25,848 nucleotides of DNA. Origin: an uncultured Pelagibacteraceae bacterium. Lineage in GTDB: Bacteria > Pseudomonadota > Alphaproteobacteria > Pelagibacterales > Pelagibacteraceae. A program made the position numbers and the translations under genes. Below the pieces are notes generated by a model, which had not been told where the DNA came from, searched no databases, and was given only the letters and a program-made list of their open reading frames with translations. Numbering within the stretch: position 1 is the stretch's first letter; each line of letters begins with the position of its first letter. The stretch covers positions 1 to 25,848 of the forward strand of contig CACPGM010000005.1 of the NCBI GenBank assembly GCA_902633535.1. The letters are read 5' to 3'. Below are positions 9,092 to 16,462 of this stretch, one piece after another.

Positions 9092-9552
9092 ATTTAAAAG
9101 AATTATATCAAGAACTAATTTTAGAACATGGAAAGAATCCTAGGAATTTAGGTAAGACAGATAATTTTAATAAAGATGCTAAAGGAAATAATCCACTATG
9201 TGGAGACAATGTTCATGTGTATTTAAAATTAAATGATCAAAGGAAAGTAGAAGATATATCTTTTGAAGGTAGTGGATGTGCAATATCAATGGCATCAGCA
9301 TCAATTATGACTGATTTAATAAAAGGCAAAAGTGATAATGAAGCTAAAGAAATTATTGAAGATTTTTTAGGAATGATAAAAGAAAATCCTGAGCTTAAAA
9401 ATAACATTTTAAAAGAAGATGATAAAACAAAACTTATGTGTCTTTCAGGGGTAAAACAATATCCAATGAGAGTTAAATGTGCTACTTTATCATGGCATAC
9501 TTTGGTTTCTGCTATGGAAAATGATGGAAAAGAAATAAGTACAGAAAAATAA
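9088..9552 (+). CDS. sufU: SufU-type sulfur-transfer/scaffold protein
   Basis: A 154-aa IscU-fold protein. The three conserved Cys and the Asp are C38, D40, C64 and C131. The 66-residue gap between the second and third Cys matches SufU (about 61 in Bacillus subtilis as I recall) and not IscU (about 42), and the IscU LPPVK chaperone-binding motif is absent. In Gram-positives SufU is a zinc protein that accepts persulfide sulfur from SufS; I infer the same here because sufU overlaps sufS by 4 bp and no sufE is visible. An older name would be an IscU/NifU N-terminal-like scaffold. Confidence 0.88.
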   Translation: MNLKELYQELILEHGKNPRNLGKTDNFNKDAKGNNPLCGDNVHVYLKLNDQRKVEDISFEGSGCAISMASASIMTDLIKGKSDNEAKEIIEDFLGMIKENPELKNNILKEDDKTKLMCLSGVKQYPMRVKCATLSWHTLVSAMENDGKEISTEK

Positions 9553-9554
9553 TT

Positions 9555-9851
9555 ATGGAAGTTAAAAATAAAATTATTGAGGAAATAAGTAAAATCTATG
9601 ATCCTGAATTACCAGTTAATATTTATGAACTTGGTCTGATTTATGATATTAAAGTAGATGGCCGAAAAGCTGAGATTAAGATGACTTTAACAACACCAAA
9701 CTGTCCAGTTGCAGAAAGTTTACCTAAAGAGGTTAAAGAAGGTGCAATGCAAGTGGAAGGTATAGATGATGTGGATCTTCAATTAGTTTGGGATCCTCCA
9801 TGGACAAAAGAGATGATGTCAGATGCAGCAAAATTGGAGTTAAATTTATAA
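9555..9851 (+). CDS. sufT: SufT-type Fe-S maturation factor (DUF59/MIP18 family)
   Basis: A 98-aa MIP18/DUF59 protein with the family signatures YDPELPVNIYELGLIYD, LTTPNCPVAESLP (Cys50 of the T-P-x-C motif) and WDPPWTKEMMSDAAK. SufT-type proteins act as auxiliary factors in Fe-S protein maturation. It starts 2 bp after sufU and its stop overlaps the next start by 1 bp, so it is translated as part of the suf operon. Confidence 0.92.
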   Translation: MEVKNKIIEEISKIYDPELPVNIYELGLIYDIKVDGRKAEIKMTLTTPNCPVAESLPKEVKEGAMQVEGIDDVDLQLVWDPPWTKEMMSDAAKLELNL

Positions 9852-10186
9852 TGAATCCTATAATTAAATTAAGTGATAATGCGGCATCGAGAATTAAAGA
9901 GATAATGTCTAGCGCACAAAAGGAGTCAATTGGTGTAAGAGTTTCAGTTAAATCAGGCGGTTGTGCGGGAATGTCTTATGTAATGGAATATTCAAAAGAA
10001 ATTAATCCAAATGATGAGGTGATTGAGGATAAAGGTGTAAAAGTTTTCATAGATTCTGCAGCTGTAATGTATTTATTGGGAACTGAAATGGATTACAAAA
10101 AAGAGGAGCTTTCCTCTTCATTTGTCTTTAATAATCCGAATGAAACTGAAAGATGTGGCTGTGGAGAGTCCTTCAAAATTGATTAA
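9851..10186 (+). CDS. sufA: A-type Fe-S carrier (SufA/IscA/ErpA family)
   Basis: A 111-aa HesB/IscA-family carrier with the three conserved Cys: C38 in SGGCAGM and C102/C104 in ERCGCGESF near the C-terminus. It passes assembled clusters to apo-proteins. I placed the start at 9851 (MNPIIKLSDNAASRI), which overlaps the sufT stop as TAATG. The frame is open further upstream to 9788, but that 21-residue extension lies wholly over sufT and is not family-like. Last clear gene of the suf operon. SufA, IscA and ErpA cannot be separated from sequence alone; the symbol follows context. Confidence 0.92.
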   Translation: MNPIIKLSDNAASRIKEIMSSAQKESIGVRVSVKSGGCAGMSYVMEYSKEINPNDEVIEDKGVKVFIDSAAVMYLLGTEMDYKKEELSSSFVFNNPNETERCGCGESFKID

Positions 10187-10204
10187 ATAACAGTTTCCCG
10201 TAAG

Positions 10205-10246
10205 TTGCATAGCAGTATTGCATTATATGCATAACTAGTATATGAT
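10205..10246 (+). promoter_or_regulatory. Predicted promoter with TGCAT repeats ahead of the 56-aa ORF
   Basis: A -35-like TTGCAT (10218-10223) and -10-like TATGAT (10241-10246) are separated by 17 bp. A second TTGCAT lies at 10205-10210. TGCAT-TAT-ATGCA (10219-10231) is a perfect 5-bp inverted repeat overlapping the -35 box, which could be an operator. The predicted transcription start falls at about 10253, the A of the ORF's ATG, so the message might be leaderless. No hairpin terminator for the suf operon is visible between 10187 and 10252. Confidence 0.4.
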
Positions 10247-10252
10247 TCTATT

Positions 10253-10423
10253 ATGAATAAATTTGAATTTAAAAATCTTGTAAAAAATTTAAAAAATTCT
10301 TTAAAAGAAAAAACTTTTTTTAAAGACCTACGTAAAGAGGTTAACACTGGTGCTAATGGCACGCAGGATTATGTTGTAAAAAAAGGTGTTAATAAAGATA
10401 CGATTGCTACAACAAAACAGTAA
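10253..10423 (+). CDS. Small basic hypothetical protein, 56 aa
   Basis: An ATG-to-TAA frame of 56 codons that I do not recognise. It begins MNKFEFKNLVKNLKNSLKEK, a predicted amphipathic basic helix. The second half (VNTGANGTQDYVVKKGVNKD) is more polar and less AT-biased, and the protein ends IATTKQ. There is no Cys, signal peptide or membrane segment. Support for its being real: a plausible promoter just upstream, a stop that directly abuts the glnA stop (TAATTA, 10421-10426) in the same compact arrangement as other convergent gene pairs here, and codon use like its neighbours. No Shine-Dalgarno is present. Function unknown. Confidence 0.55.
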   Translation: MNKFEFKNLVKNLKNSLKEKTFFKDLRKEVNTGANGTQDYVVKKGVNKDTIATTKQ

Positions 10424-11830
10424 TTAACTACTGTAATACATCTCAAATTCTATTGGATGTGGTGCATGTTCAAACTTGTGAATTTCTTCAAATTTAAGAG
10501 CTATATATGCATCTATCTGATCATCAGTAAAAACACCACCTTGAGTTAAAAATTCTCTATCTTTATCTAAACTTTCCATCGCTTCTCTTAATGATCCACA
10601 AACAGTTGGAATAGCTTTTACTTCTTCTGGTGGTAACTCATATAGATCTTTATCAAATGACTCGCCTGGATGTATTTTATTTTTAATACCATCTAAACCT
10701 GCCATTAACATTGCAGCAAAAGTTAGATATGGGTTACCAGATGCATCTGGAAATCTAATTTCACATCTTGCACCTTTTTTATTTAATGTAATAGGTATAC
10801 GACATGATGCTGATCTATTTCTAGCAGAGTATGCCAACAATACTGGAGCTTCAAATCCTGGAACTAATCTTTTATAGCTGTTAGTTGTTGAGTTAGCAAA
10901 AGCATTGATAGCTTTTGCATGTTTTAAAATTCCACCAATATAGTGTAAAGCAGTTTCTGATAATCCCGAGTAAGCATTTCCTGAAAATACCGGTTTATCA
11001 ACTTTCCATATAGATTGATGAATATGCATTCCTGAACCATTATCACCAGCAACTGGTTTTGGCATAAAAGTTGCAGTTTTTCCAAAAGAATGAGTTACCA
11101 TTTGGACAACATATTTGTATAATTGAACATTATCTGCTTGATTGACTAATGTTCCAAAATACATACCCAATTCATGTTGACTTGGGGCAACTTCATGATG
11201 ATGTTTTTCAACTTTAATCCCAACTTCCTTTAGATTTTTTAAGTACTCTCCTCGCATATCTTGTTCACTATCAACGGGAGGAACTGGAAAATAACCACCT
11301 TTAACTGGAGGTCGATGACCCATATTACCATTATCGTACTCTTTTCCAGAATTGTATGGACCTTCTTTGCTATCAATTTTAAATCCACATTCATTCATAT
11401 CATTTTTAATTCTTACATCGTCAAAAACAAAAAATTCAGGCTCGGGACCAAAAAATGCTTTATCACCAATTCCTGATGCTTTTAAATATTCCTCTGCTTT
11501 TTTGGCTACACCCCTTGGATCTCTTTCATAAGGAGTTTTTTTAACAGCGTCTAGAATATCACAAAAAAGAACTGCAGTATTATGAGAAGTAAAAGGGTCT
11601 AAAAAAATTCTTGAGGTATCTGGTTTTAAAATCATGTCAGACTCATTAATAGCTTTCCAACCGGCTATAGATGATCCATCAAAAAAAACACCTTCTTTCA
11701 ACATGTCCTCATCAACTATAGAGGAGTCCATAGTAAGATGTTGTAATTTACCTCTTGGATCAGTAAATCTTAAGTCAACAAATTCCGCCTCTTTATCTTT
11801 AACAAATTTTAAAACATCCTTAACGCTCAT
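10424..11830 (-). CDS. glnA: Glutamine synthetase type I
   Basis: A 468-aa GSI, which makes glutamine from glutamate, ammonia and ATP in the cytoplasm as a dodecamer. Signatures are VFFDGSSIAGW (residues 48-58), the metal-binding FGPEPEFF, the ATP-site KPVAGDNGSGMHIHQS (258-273), NRSASCRIP and the CEIRFPD segment. Tyr397 in KDLYELPPEE is the adenylylation site of GSI-beta enzymes, so regulation by a GlnE-type adenylyltransferase is expected. A good ribosome site precedes it. It is divergent from the YbaK-family gene and converges on the 56-aa ORF without spacing. No glnB is adjacent in the window. Confidence 0.97.
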   Translation of the reverse strand: MSVKDVLKFVKDKEAEFVDLRFTDPRGKLQHLTMDSSIVDEDMLKEGVFFDGSSIAGWKAINESDMILKPDTSRIFLDPFTSHNTAVLFCDILDAVKKTPYERDPRGVAKKAEEYLKASGIGDKAFFGPEPEFFVFDDVRIKNDMNECGFKIDSKEGPYNSGKEYDNGNMGHRPPVKGGYFPVPPVDSEQDMRGEYLKNLKEVGIKVEKHHHEVAPSQHELGMYFGTLVNQADNVQLYKYVVQMVTHSFGKTATFMPKPVAGDNGSGMHIHQSIWKVDKPVFSGNAYSGLSETALHYIGGILKHAKAINAFANSTTNSYKRLVPGFEAPVLLAYSARNRSASCRIPITLNKKGARCEIRFPDASGNPYLTFAAMLMAGLDGIKNKIHPGESFDKDLYELPPEEVKAIPTVCGSLREAMESLDKDREFLTQGGVFTDDQIDAYIALKFEEIHKFEHAPHPIEFEMYYSS

Positions 11831-11835
11831 TTTTT

Positions 11836-11841
11836 CTCCTT
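11836..11841 (-). promoter_or_regulatory. Strong Shine-Dalgarno of glnA
   Basis: AAGGAG on the minus strand, 5 nt before the glnA ATG at 11828-11830. Most genes in this window lack such a clear site, so it fixes the start and suggests high expression. Confidence 0.75.
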
Positions 11842-11928
11842 TATAATTCTGATCGTTGTATTACCAAAAAAAGACTGATAAATGATGTTCTTTTACTTAA
11901 TAACACCTATGCAATTTTCACATAAGTG

Positions 11929-11934
11929 TATAAT
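11929..11934 (+). promoter_or_regulatory. Candidate -10 box upstream of the YbaK-family gene
   Basis: A perfect TATAAT, 37 bp before the ATG at 11972. No good -35 hexamer is found at 16-18 bp, so the call is weak. The divergent region 11831-11971 must also hold the glnA promoter, for which I could not pick a convincing site. Confidence 0.35.
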
Positions 11935-11971
11935 TAAATTTTTAAAATAACTAACAATTAAAAGTTGAATA

Positions 11972-12451
11972 ATGACTTTATTAGATAAAGAGCCTGTCAA
12001 AAGAGTTGAAAAATGCCTTAAGGAATTTGATCAAACTCAAAAGGTTATTATTCTAGATTCTTCTGCACGAACAGCTTCTGATGCAGCTTCTTCTTTAAGT
12101 TGTGAAATTGGAGCTATTGTTAAAAGTTTACTTTTTAAAACAGAAAACAATTTTATACTATGTTTGGTTGCAGGTGATAAAAAAGCCTCTCTTATCAAAA
12201 TAAAAAAAATGCTCAGCATTAAAGATGTATCTATGTCATCAGCTGAGGATGTTAAAAATATTACCGGCTTTACTATTGGGGGTGTTTCACCTATAGGACA
12301 TGTAAATAAAATTGATATTTTTATAGACAACTCTTTAAAGCGATTTGATAATTTATATGCTGCTGCAGGACATCCTAATTGTGTATTTAAAATAGATTTT
12401 ACAGACTTGCAAAAAATATCAAAAGGTTCAATTAGAGAATTAACTGAATGA
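11972..12451 (+). CDS. YbaK/EbsC-family aminoacyl-tRNA deacylase
   Basis: A 159-aa single-domain member of the YbaK/ProX editing family, which hydrolyses mischarged aminoacyl-tRNA (for example Cys-tRNA-Pro or Ala-tRNA-Pro) in the cytoplasm. The conserved pocket elements are visible: IVKSLLFK with the functional Lys, GDKKASLIKIKK, TGFTIGGVSPIGH and the late AAAGHPNCVFKI. The first ~35 residues form a predicted helical lead-in (VKRVEKCLKEF). The particular tRNA substrate cannot be assigned. The stop overlaps the start of the EamA transporter by 4 bp, so the two are co-translated. Confidence 0.85.
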   Translation: MTLLDKEPVKRVEKCLKEFDQTQKVIILDSSARTASDAASSLSCEIGAIVKSLLFKTENNFILCLVAGDKKASLIKIKKMLSIKDVSMSSAEDVKNITGFTIGGVSPIGHVNKIDIFIDNSLKRFDNLYAAAGHPNCVFKIDFTDLQKISKGSIRELTE

Positions 12452-13320
12452 GACAACCAAAATTATTAGATTACTTATTATTAGTTATACTCGCTTTAAT
12501 TTGGGCTTCTGCTTTTTTTAATATTAAAATTGCAACTTATTCTTTTGGACCCGTAACGATTGCTTTTCTTAGAGTTTTTTTTGGAGCAATTCCTGTTCTT
12601 ATACTTTGTTATTATAAAGATATAAAAATTGAGGCATTTTCTAAAGATTGGTATTGGTTTGCTATGATAGGATTTATTAATTTAGTAGCACCTTTTTTTT
12701 TAATCGCTTATGGAGTAAAATCTGTTCAAAGTAATTTAGCCGCTATACTTATGTCTACAACACCATTGAGCTCAACAGTGTTAGGTCATTTTTATACAAA
12801 AAACGAAAAATTCAATTTTATTAAAACTTTTGGAATTTTAATTGGTTTTTCTGGAATACTTTATTTGTTTTCAGATAATTTATTAATTGATGAAAACAAT
12901 TTTTTTTCAGCACTCATGATCTTACTAGGATCTACATGCTATGTAATTGGAGGAGTTTTAACTTTAAAAATTAGTAAAAAAAAAAATGAAAATGTAACAG
13001 GCTCAATATTAATCTGGGCAGTAATTATTTTAATTCCTCTTGTTAGCTTCATTGAGCAACCCTGGAATATTTCTCCAAGATTAGACTCTACGATCTCAGT
13101 AATATATCTAGGATTTGTTTCGACTGGAATAGCTTGGCTGTTAAGATTTAAGATTTTAGTTACTAATGGTTTGATTTTTCAATCTCAGGTATCATATTTA
13201 ATTCCTATTTTTGGAACAGTTTTGAGTTATATATTTTTAAAAGAATTAATTACAACGAAAGTACTAGTTTCACTTATTGCAGTATGTGTAGGTATTTACT
13301 TTGTAAAAAAAGCAAAATAA
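12448..13320 (+). CDS. EamA/DMT-family transporter
   Basis: A 290-aa inner-membrane protein with about ten hydrophobic helices arranged as two EamA repeats of roughly 145 residues. The first repeat opens LLLVILALIWASAFFNIKIA and contains FLRVFFGAIPVL; the second includes VIYLGFVSTGIAWLL and SQVSYLIPIFGTVLSYIFL. These patterns are typical of drug/metabolite transporter superfamily exporters of small metabolites. The substrate is unknown. It overlaps the YbaK-family gene by 4 bp and its stop lies 5 bp from the convergent glycosyltransferase stop. Confidence 0.9.
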   Translation: MRQPKLLDYLLLVILALIWASAFFNIKIATYSFGPVTIAFLRVFFGAIPVLILCYYKDIKIEAFSKDWYWFAMIGFINLVAPFFLIAYGVKSVQSNLAAILMSTTPLSSTVLGHFYTKNEKFNFIKTFGILIGFSGILYLFSDNLLIDENNFFSALMILLGSTCYVIGGVLTLKISKKKNENVTGSILIWAVIILIPLVSFIEQPWNISPRLDSTISVIYLGFVSTGIAWLLRFKILVTNGLIFQSQVSYLIPIFGTVLSYIFLKELITTKVLVSLIAVCVGIYFVKKAK

Positions 13321-13325
13321 AAAAA

Positions 13326-14204
13326 CTAAGAATAGTTTTTACCTCTAAAGAAAGAAGGTTTTCCAGATATAGAAGCGTATAAACCCAAAAACCTAAAAAA
13401 ATATTTATCTCTTTTTCTTTTTTGTAATAACAAAAAGTAAAAAATTGTTTTAAAGAAAGATCTTAAAAGTTTTCCAAAATTTTTTTTAAATGAAAAAAAA
13501 TATCCATAGTTTTTTTTATGATAATAAAAATTCGACCACATATAATGCCAGTTTTTTAGATTATCTAAATCTTCCAAATCAAACAGATTTTCACCCGTAG
13601 AACTTTTTAGTCCCAAATGTTTTATCTTTAATTTCTTAGAAAAATAAACATTTCCAAATTTTTTTTTTATAGATTTACATAAATCTATTTCTTCAAAAAA
13701 AAGAAAATAATTTTCATCGAAAATTTTTTTGGTTTTAAATTTTTTAATATTAAGTAATAGGGAAAAACCTTTTACCCAATCAACTTTTGTCAAATTGTTA
13801 AATCTAATTGAGCTATTATTATTAAAAAAACCAGCTTGCTTGTTTAAAAATTTTTCTGAATATTGACATCCAATTACATGGAATTCTTTAGCGTTTTTAA
13901 TTGTTTTATTGATATTTTTGAAAAAATTTTTTTGACAAATCGTATCGGGGTTTAAAATTAGAGCATATTTTGTTGTGATTTTTTTAAGTCCATAATTATT
14001 ACCCTTTGCATAACCAAGATTGGATCCTGCACAAAATATTTTAAGGTTCTTATATTTCTTAATAAGAGATTTTTCATTTTTAAATTTTTTTGAATTTTCA
14101 ATTACTATAATATTAATATTTTTATCTATAGAGTTAAGACAGTTTTTAAGAGTTTGTAAATTTGTTTTGTATGTAACAATAATAACAGTAATTTTTTTGT
14201 TCAT
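13326..14204 (-). CDS. Family 2 glycosyltransferase (WbbL-like)
   Basis: A 292-aa GT-A fold enzyme opening with ITVIIVTYKTN. The metal/nucleotide-sugar motif is N85-P86-D87 (LNPDT) and the catalytic-base region is ENYFLFFEEIDLC at about residues 164-176; WVKGFSLLL and HLGLKSS follow the rhamnosyltransferase-like subgroup. The C-terminal ~70 residues are very Lys/Phe-rich and hydrophobic in patches, suggesting peripheral membrane attachment. It is the last gene of a minus-strand cluster, overlapping the upstream paralogue by 4 bp. Sugar donor and acceptor are unknown. It is noticeably more AT-rich than the suf or glnA genes. Confidence 0.87.
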   Translation of the reverse strand: MNKKITVIIVTYKTNLQTLKNCLNSIDKNINIIVIENSKKFKNEKSLIKKYKNLKIFCAGSNLGYAKGNNYGLKKITTKYALILNPDTICQKNFFKNINKTIKNAKEFHVIGCQYSEKFLNKQAGFFNNNSSIRFNNLTKVDWVKGFSLLLNIKKFKTKKIFDENYFLFFEEIDLCKSIKKKFGNVYFSKKLKIKHLGLKSSTGENLFDLEDLDNLKNWHYMWSNFYYHKKNYGYFFSFKKNFGKLLRSFFKTIFYFLLLQKRKRDKYFFRFLGLYASISGKPSFFRGKNYS

Positions 14205-15061
14205 TTTAATAGATAATTAATATTAGCAGATAATTTAGCAAAATTTTTTAAAGAGCTTTTTAAATTTAAAATAAAAAGATAAGAAATTGATCTAAAAAAA
14301 TATTTTAATATATTAGTAAAAATTCTATTATTTAGTTTATTTACTTTGAAATAAAACAGTGGAGAAATTTCATTATGATAAGATCTTATAAAAAAAGTAA
14401 AAATATTTTTTTTTGTAGAATTACCCTGGTCATGTTTTGTAAATGACTTAGGGTTCACAATTACAGAAAAACCCTCTTTTCTAAATTTTCGACAAAGATC
14501 AATTTCCTCCCAAAATAAAAAATATTCTTTTGAAAAACCTTTTACTTTTTTAAAATATTCACTCCTTATTAATAGCGCACATCCTTTAGATACGTCGACA
14601 CATATTTCATCATCTGGTTCTTGAAATTTAATATTTTTCTTACTAAAAATTTTATTTTCATTTTTTTTATATAAGCCTCTTTTTTCTGGAAAAATACCAA
14701 AGCTATCTTCATCAGGAATATTAATTGGTGCGGCAATAGCACAATCGTTATATTTATCTATTGTATTATTAATTTTCAAAATTGACTCTTCACTAATAAT
14801 AATATCTGGATTTAAGATTAAAAAAAACTCAGTAGTAACATGTTCAAAAGCAAAATTAATAGCATTACCAAAACCAATATTTTTGTTCTTAGTTATAATC
14901 AAAACATTTTTATATTCTTTTAATTTATCAATAATTTTTTTATCATTTTTATTGTCAACAATGATGATATTAAAATTTACTAAATTTTTTAAACACCCAA
15001 AAATTAAATCTGTAGAATTATAAGCAACAATAATAATTGTAATTTTATTATTTAAATTCAT
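14201..15061 (-). CDS. Family 2 glycosyltransferase (WbbL-like), paralogue
   Basis: A 286-aa GT2 enzyme of the same subgroup as its downstream neighbour. It starts ITIIIVAYNSTDLIFGCL, has NPD at residues 84-86, VSKGCALLIRSEYF in the acceptor region and the catalytic FLFWEEIDLC with E185/E186 and D188. The C-terminal part carries hydrophobic, basic segments (ILKYFFRSISYLFILNL) likely to contact the membrane. A gap of 14 bp separates it from the upstream oxygenase-like gene, and its stop overlaps the next start. Two adjacent GT2 genes point to stepwise building of a surface glycan or glycoconjugate, which is inference. Confidence 0.88.
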   Translation of the reverse strand: MNLNNKITIIIVAYNSTDLIFGCLKNLVNFNIIIVDNKNDKKIIDKLKEYKNVLIITKNKNIGFGNAINFAFEHVTTEFFLILNPDIIISEESILKINNTIDKYNDCAIAAPINIPDEDSFGIFPEKRGLYKKNENKIFSKKNIKFQEPDDEICVDVSKGCALLIRSEYFKKVKGFSKEYFLFWEEIDLCRKFRKEGFSVIVNPKSFTKHDQGNSTKKNIFTFFIRSYHNEISPLFYFKVNKLNNRIFTNILKYFFRSISYLFILNLKSSLKNFAKLSANINYLLK

Positions 15062-15075
15062 AAATCATTAAAATA

Positions 15076-15663
15076 TTATTTAAATATTAATTTAACATTA
15101 AAGGAAAATGATCTTCTTTCTCCATCAATATTAAAAGGATAAGCAGTATGCATTAAGTAGTTTGGAAAAATTATTAAATCTCTTTCTTTTGGAACAACAT
15201 TATAAATACTTTTATTCAAGAAACCTCTTTGACCATTTATAAAATCTATTGTGCCATTAGTTTTTATTTTTTTATTTTTCAATATTTTATTATGAATCAT
15301 ACCTTTAGGTATCTTTAAGTAACCTACAGCTGACAAATCCCCCTCATGATAATGTATTGGATTATATTCACCTTTAAACTGCCTAACTACCCAAAGATTT
15401 AAAATTTTGATTTGTTTTATTTTTTTTATTTTTTCATGAGATAAAAATCTAATAATAATATTTTTAAGTTCTCTCTCCAAATATCTTTTAACAAATTTTT
15501 CAGATATTTTTACTTCATTTTTAATTTGGCTTGCCAACTTAGTACTATAATCTTTTTTTTTAAACTTTGATTTAGATTCAAATTCATTATTCAGTATGCT
15601 AAGAATTTTTTTTGAAATTTTGGTTATTCCAATAGATGGGCCAAAAGGCTTAATATTTTTCAC
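15076..15663 (-). CDS. Putative 2OG-Fe(II) oxygenase (TIGR02466-like)
   Basis: A 195-aa protein whose C-terminal half has the jelly-roll pattern of TIGR02466-type putative 2-oxoglutarate/Fe(II) oxygenases. Candidate metal ligands are H104/H106 in NPIHYHEGDLSAVGYL and H172 in FPNYLMHTAYPF, with R183/R184 of GERRSFSFN as the likely 2-oxoglutarate contact. The N-terminal ~90 residues are basic and helical. The family is frequent in marine bacteria and phages and its substrates are largely unknown. It sits 38 bp after the TauE-family gene and 14 bp before the glycosyltransferase pair, so it may hydroxylate a component of the same glycan or its acceptor; that is inference. Confidence 0.72.
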   Translation of the reverse strand: MKNIKPFGPSIGITKISKKILSILNNEFESKSKFKKKDYSTKLASQIKNEVKISEKFVKRYLERELKNIIIRFLSHEKIKKIKQIKILNLWVVRQFKGEYNPIHYHEGDLSAVGYLKIPKGMIHNKILKNKKIKTNGTIDFINGQRGFLNKSIYNVVPKERDLIIFPNYLMHTAYPFNIDGERRSFSFNVKLIFK

Positions 15664-15701
15664 TTTAAGATTAAATATAGTATTAGTTAATTAAATCAAG
15701 A

Positions 15702-16448
15702 TTATGACAATAATCTAAAACCCATTCTTATTGCAATAAAAATAACTAATAAAGAAGTTATTAATGCAAGAGTTCTATTGGAAAGAATTTTTAGATTTAA
15801 AAAATTTCCGATAAGGCCACCAGCTAATACAGCTAGAAATAATGACCAATAAGAAAAAATTTCGTTTAATATAGTTTCTTTTGTAAGCTGACCTAAAATT
15901 CCTGAAATGGAGTTGATAAGTATAAATAATGATGCGGTAGTTGCAATATTTTTAGGTCTGTCAGCTTTTAATAAAAAAAGAATAGGACTTAAAAAAATTC
16001 CTCCACCAATGCCTACTATTCCAGAAATAAGCCCCAAAACAGAACCAATTAAGACTGAAATAAATAAATTAATTTTTTTTATAATTATATTCTTATCTTC
16101 ATAAGATTTATTGTTTATTAACAACAACAATCCAGCAATAGATAAAACAAAAAATAGTAAAATTTCGAATATTTCTTTATCTATTTTTAAAGTGCCACCG
16201 AAAAATGCTAAAGGAATTGAACCGATTAAAAACGGTAATAATAATTTAAAATTGTGATTTCCTGCCTTTACGTAATTAATAGAATTACCCGTAACAACAA
16301 TTATATTACAAAGCAAAGCTATTACTGGAAAAATGTAGTATGGAATATTCCAAATAAGTAATAAAGCTAAATATGTTGAGCCACCACCAAAACCAACACT
16401 TGAGTATAAAATAGCTGTTATAAAAAATAAAATTGATAATATAATCAT
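15702..16448 (-). CDS. TauE/SafE-family sulfite/anion exporter
   Basis: A 248-aa inner-membrane protein with about eight hydrophobic helices in two homologous halves. The family marks are SVGFGGGSTYLALLL near the N-terminus and GIVGIGGGIFLSPILFLL in the second half, followed by ATTASLFILINSISGILGQL. TauE/SafE proteins are proposed exporters of sulfite, sulfoacetate and related anions. A sulfite dehydrogenase gene 7 kb away makes a sulfite link plausible but not shown. Only 14 bp separate its start from the divergent moaB start, so its promoter must lie inside moaB. Confidence 0.88.
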   Translation of the reverse strand: MIILSILFFITAILYSSVGFGGGSTYLALLLIWNIPYYIFPVIALLCNIIVVTGNSINYVKAGNHNFKLLLPFLIGSIPLAFFGGTLKIDKEIFEILLFFVLSIAGLLLLINNKSYEDKNIIIKKINLFISVLIGSVLGLISGIVGIGGGIFLSPILFLLKADRPKNIATTASLFILINSISGILGQLTKETILNEIFSYWSLFLAVLAGGLIGNFLNLKILSNRTLALITSLLVIFIAIRMGFRLLS

Positions 16449-16462
16449 ATTAAAAAATTTTT

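Noticed and set aside
9788..9850. Upstream start of the sufA frame
   Set aside because: It lies entirely inside sufT and gives no family-like sequence; the ATG at 9851 overlaps the sufT stop in the coupling pattern used throughout this operon.
10101..10118. Perfect hairpin AAGAGGA-GCTT-TCCTCTT, terminator-like
   Set aside because: It is inside the sufA coding sequence (KEELSSS codons), before the conserved C-terminal cysteines, and lacks a clean U-tract.
11831..11971. Sigma-54 or NtrC site upstream of glnA
   Set aside because: A TTGCAT is present on the minus strand, but no GG at the -24 position lies at the required distance.
12037..12456. 139-aa open frame on the minus strand
   Set aside because: It is the antisense of the YbaK-family gene, has no recognisable domain, and the plus-strand protein carries clear conserved motifs.
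11972..13320. YbaK-family deacylase plus EamA transporter as a functional system
   Set aside because: The 4-bp overlap shows co-translation, but such overlaps are common in this genome and no shared substrate is suggested.
13326..15061. The two GT2 genes as a recent tandem duplication
   Set aside because: They share fold motifs (NPD, EEIDLC) but differ through most of their length, so they look like old paralogues or independent members.
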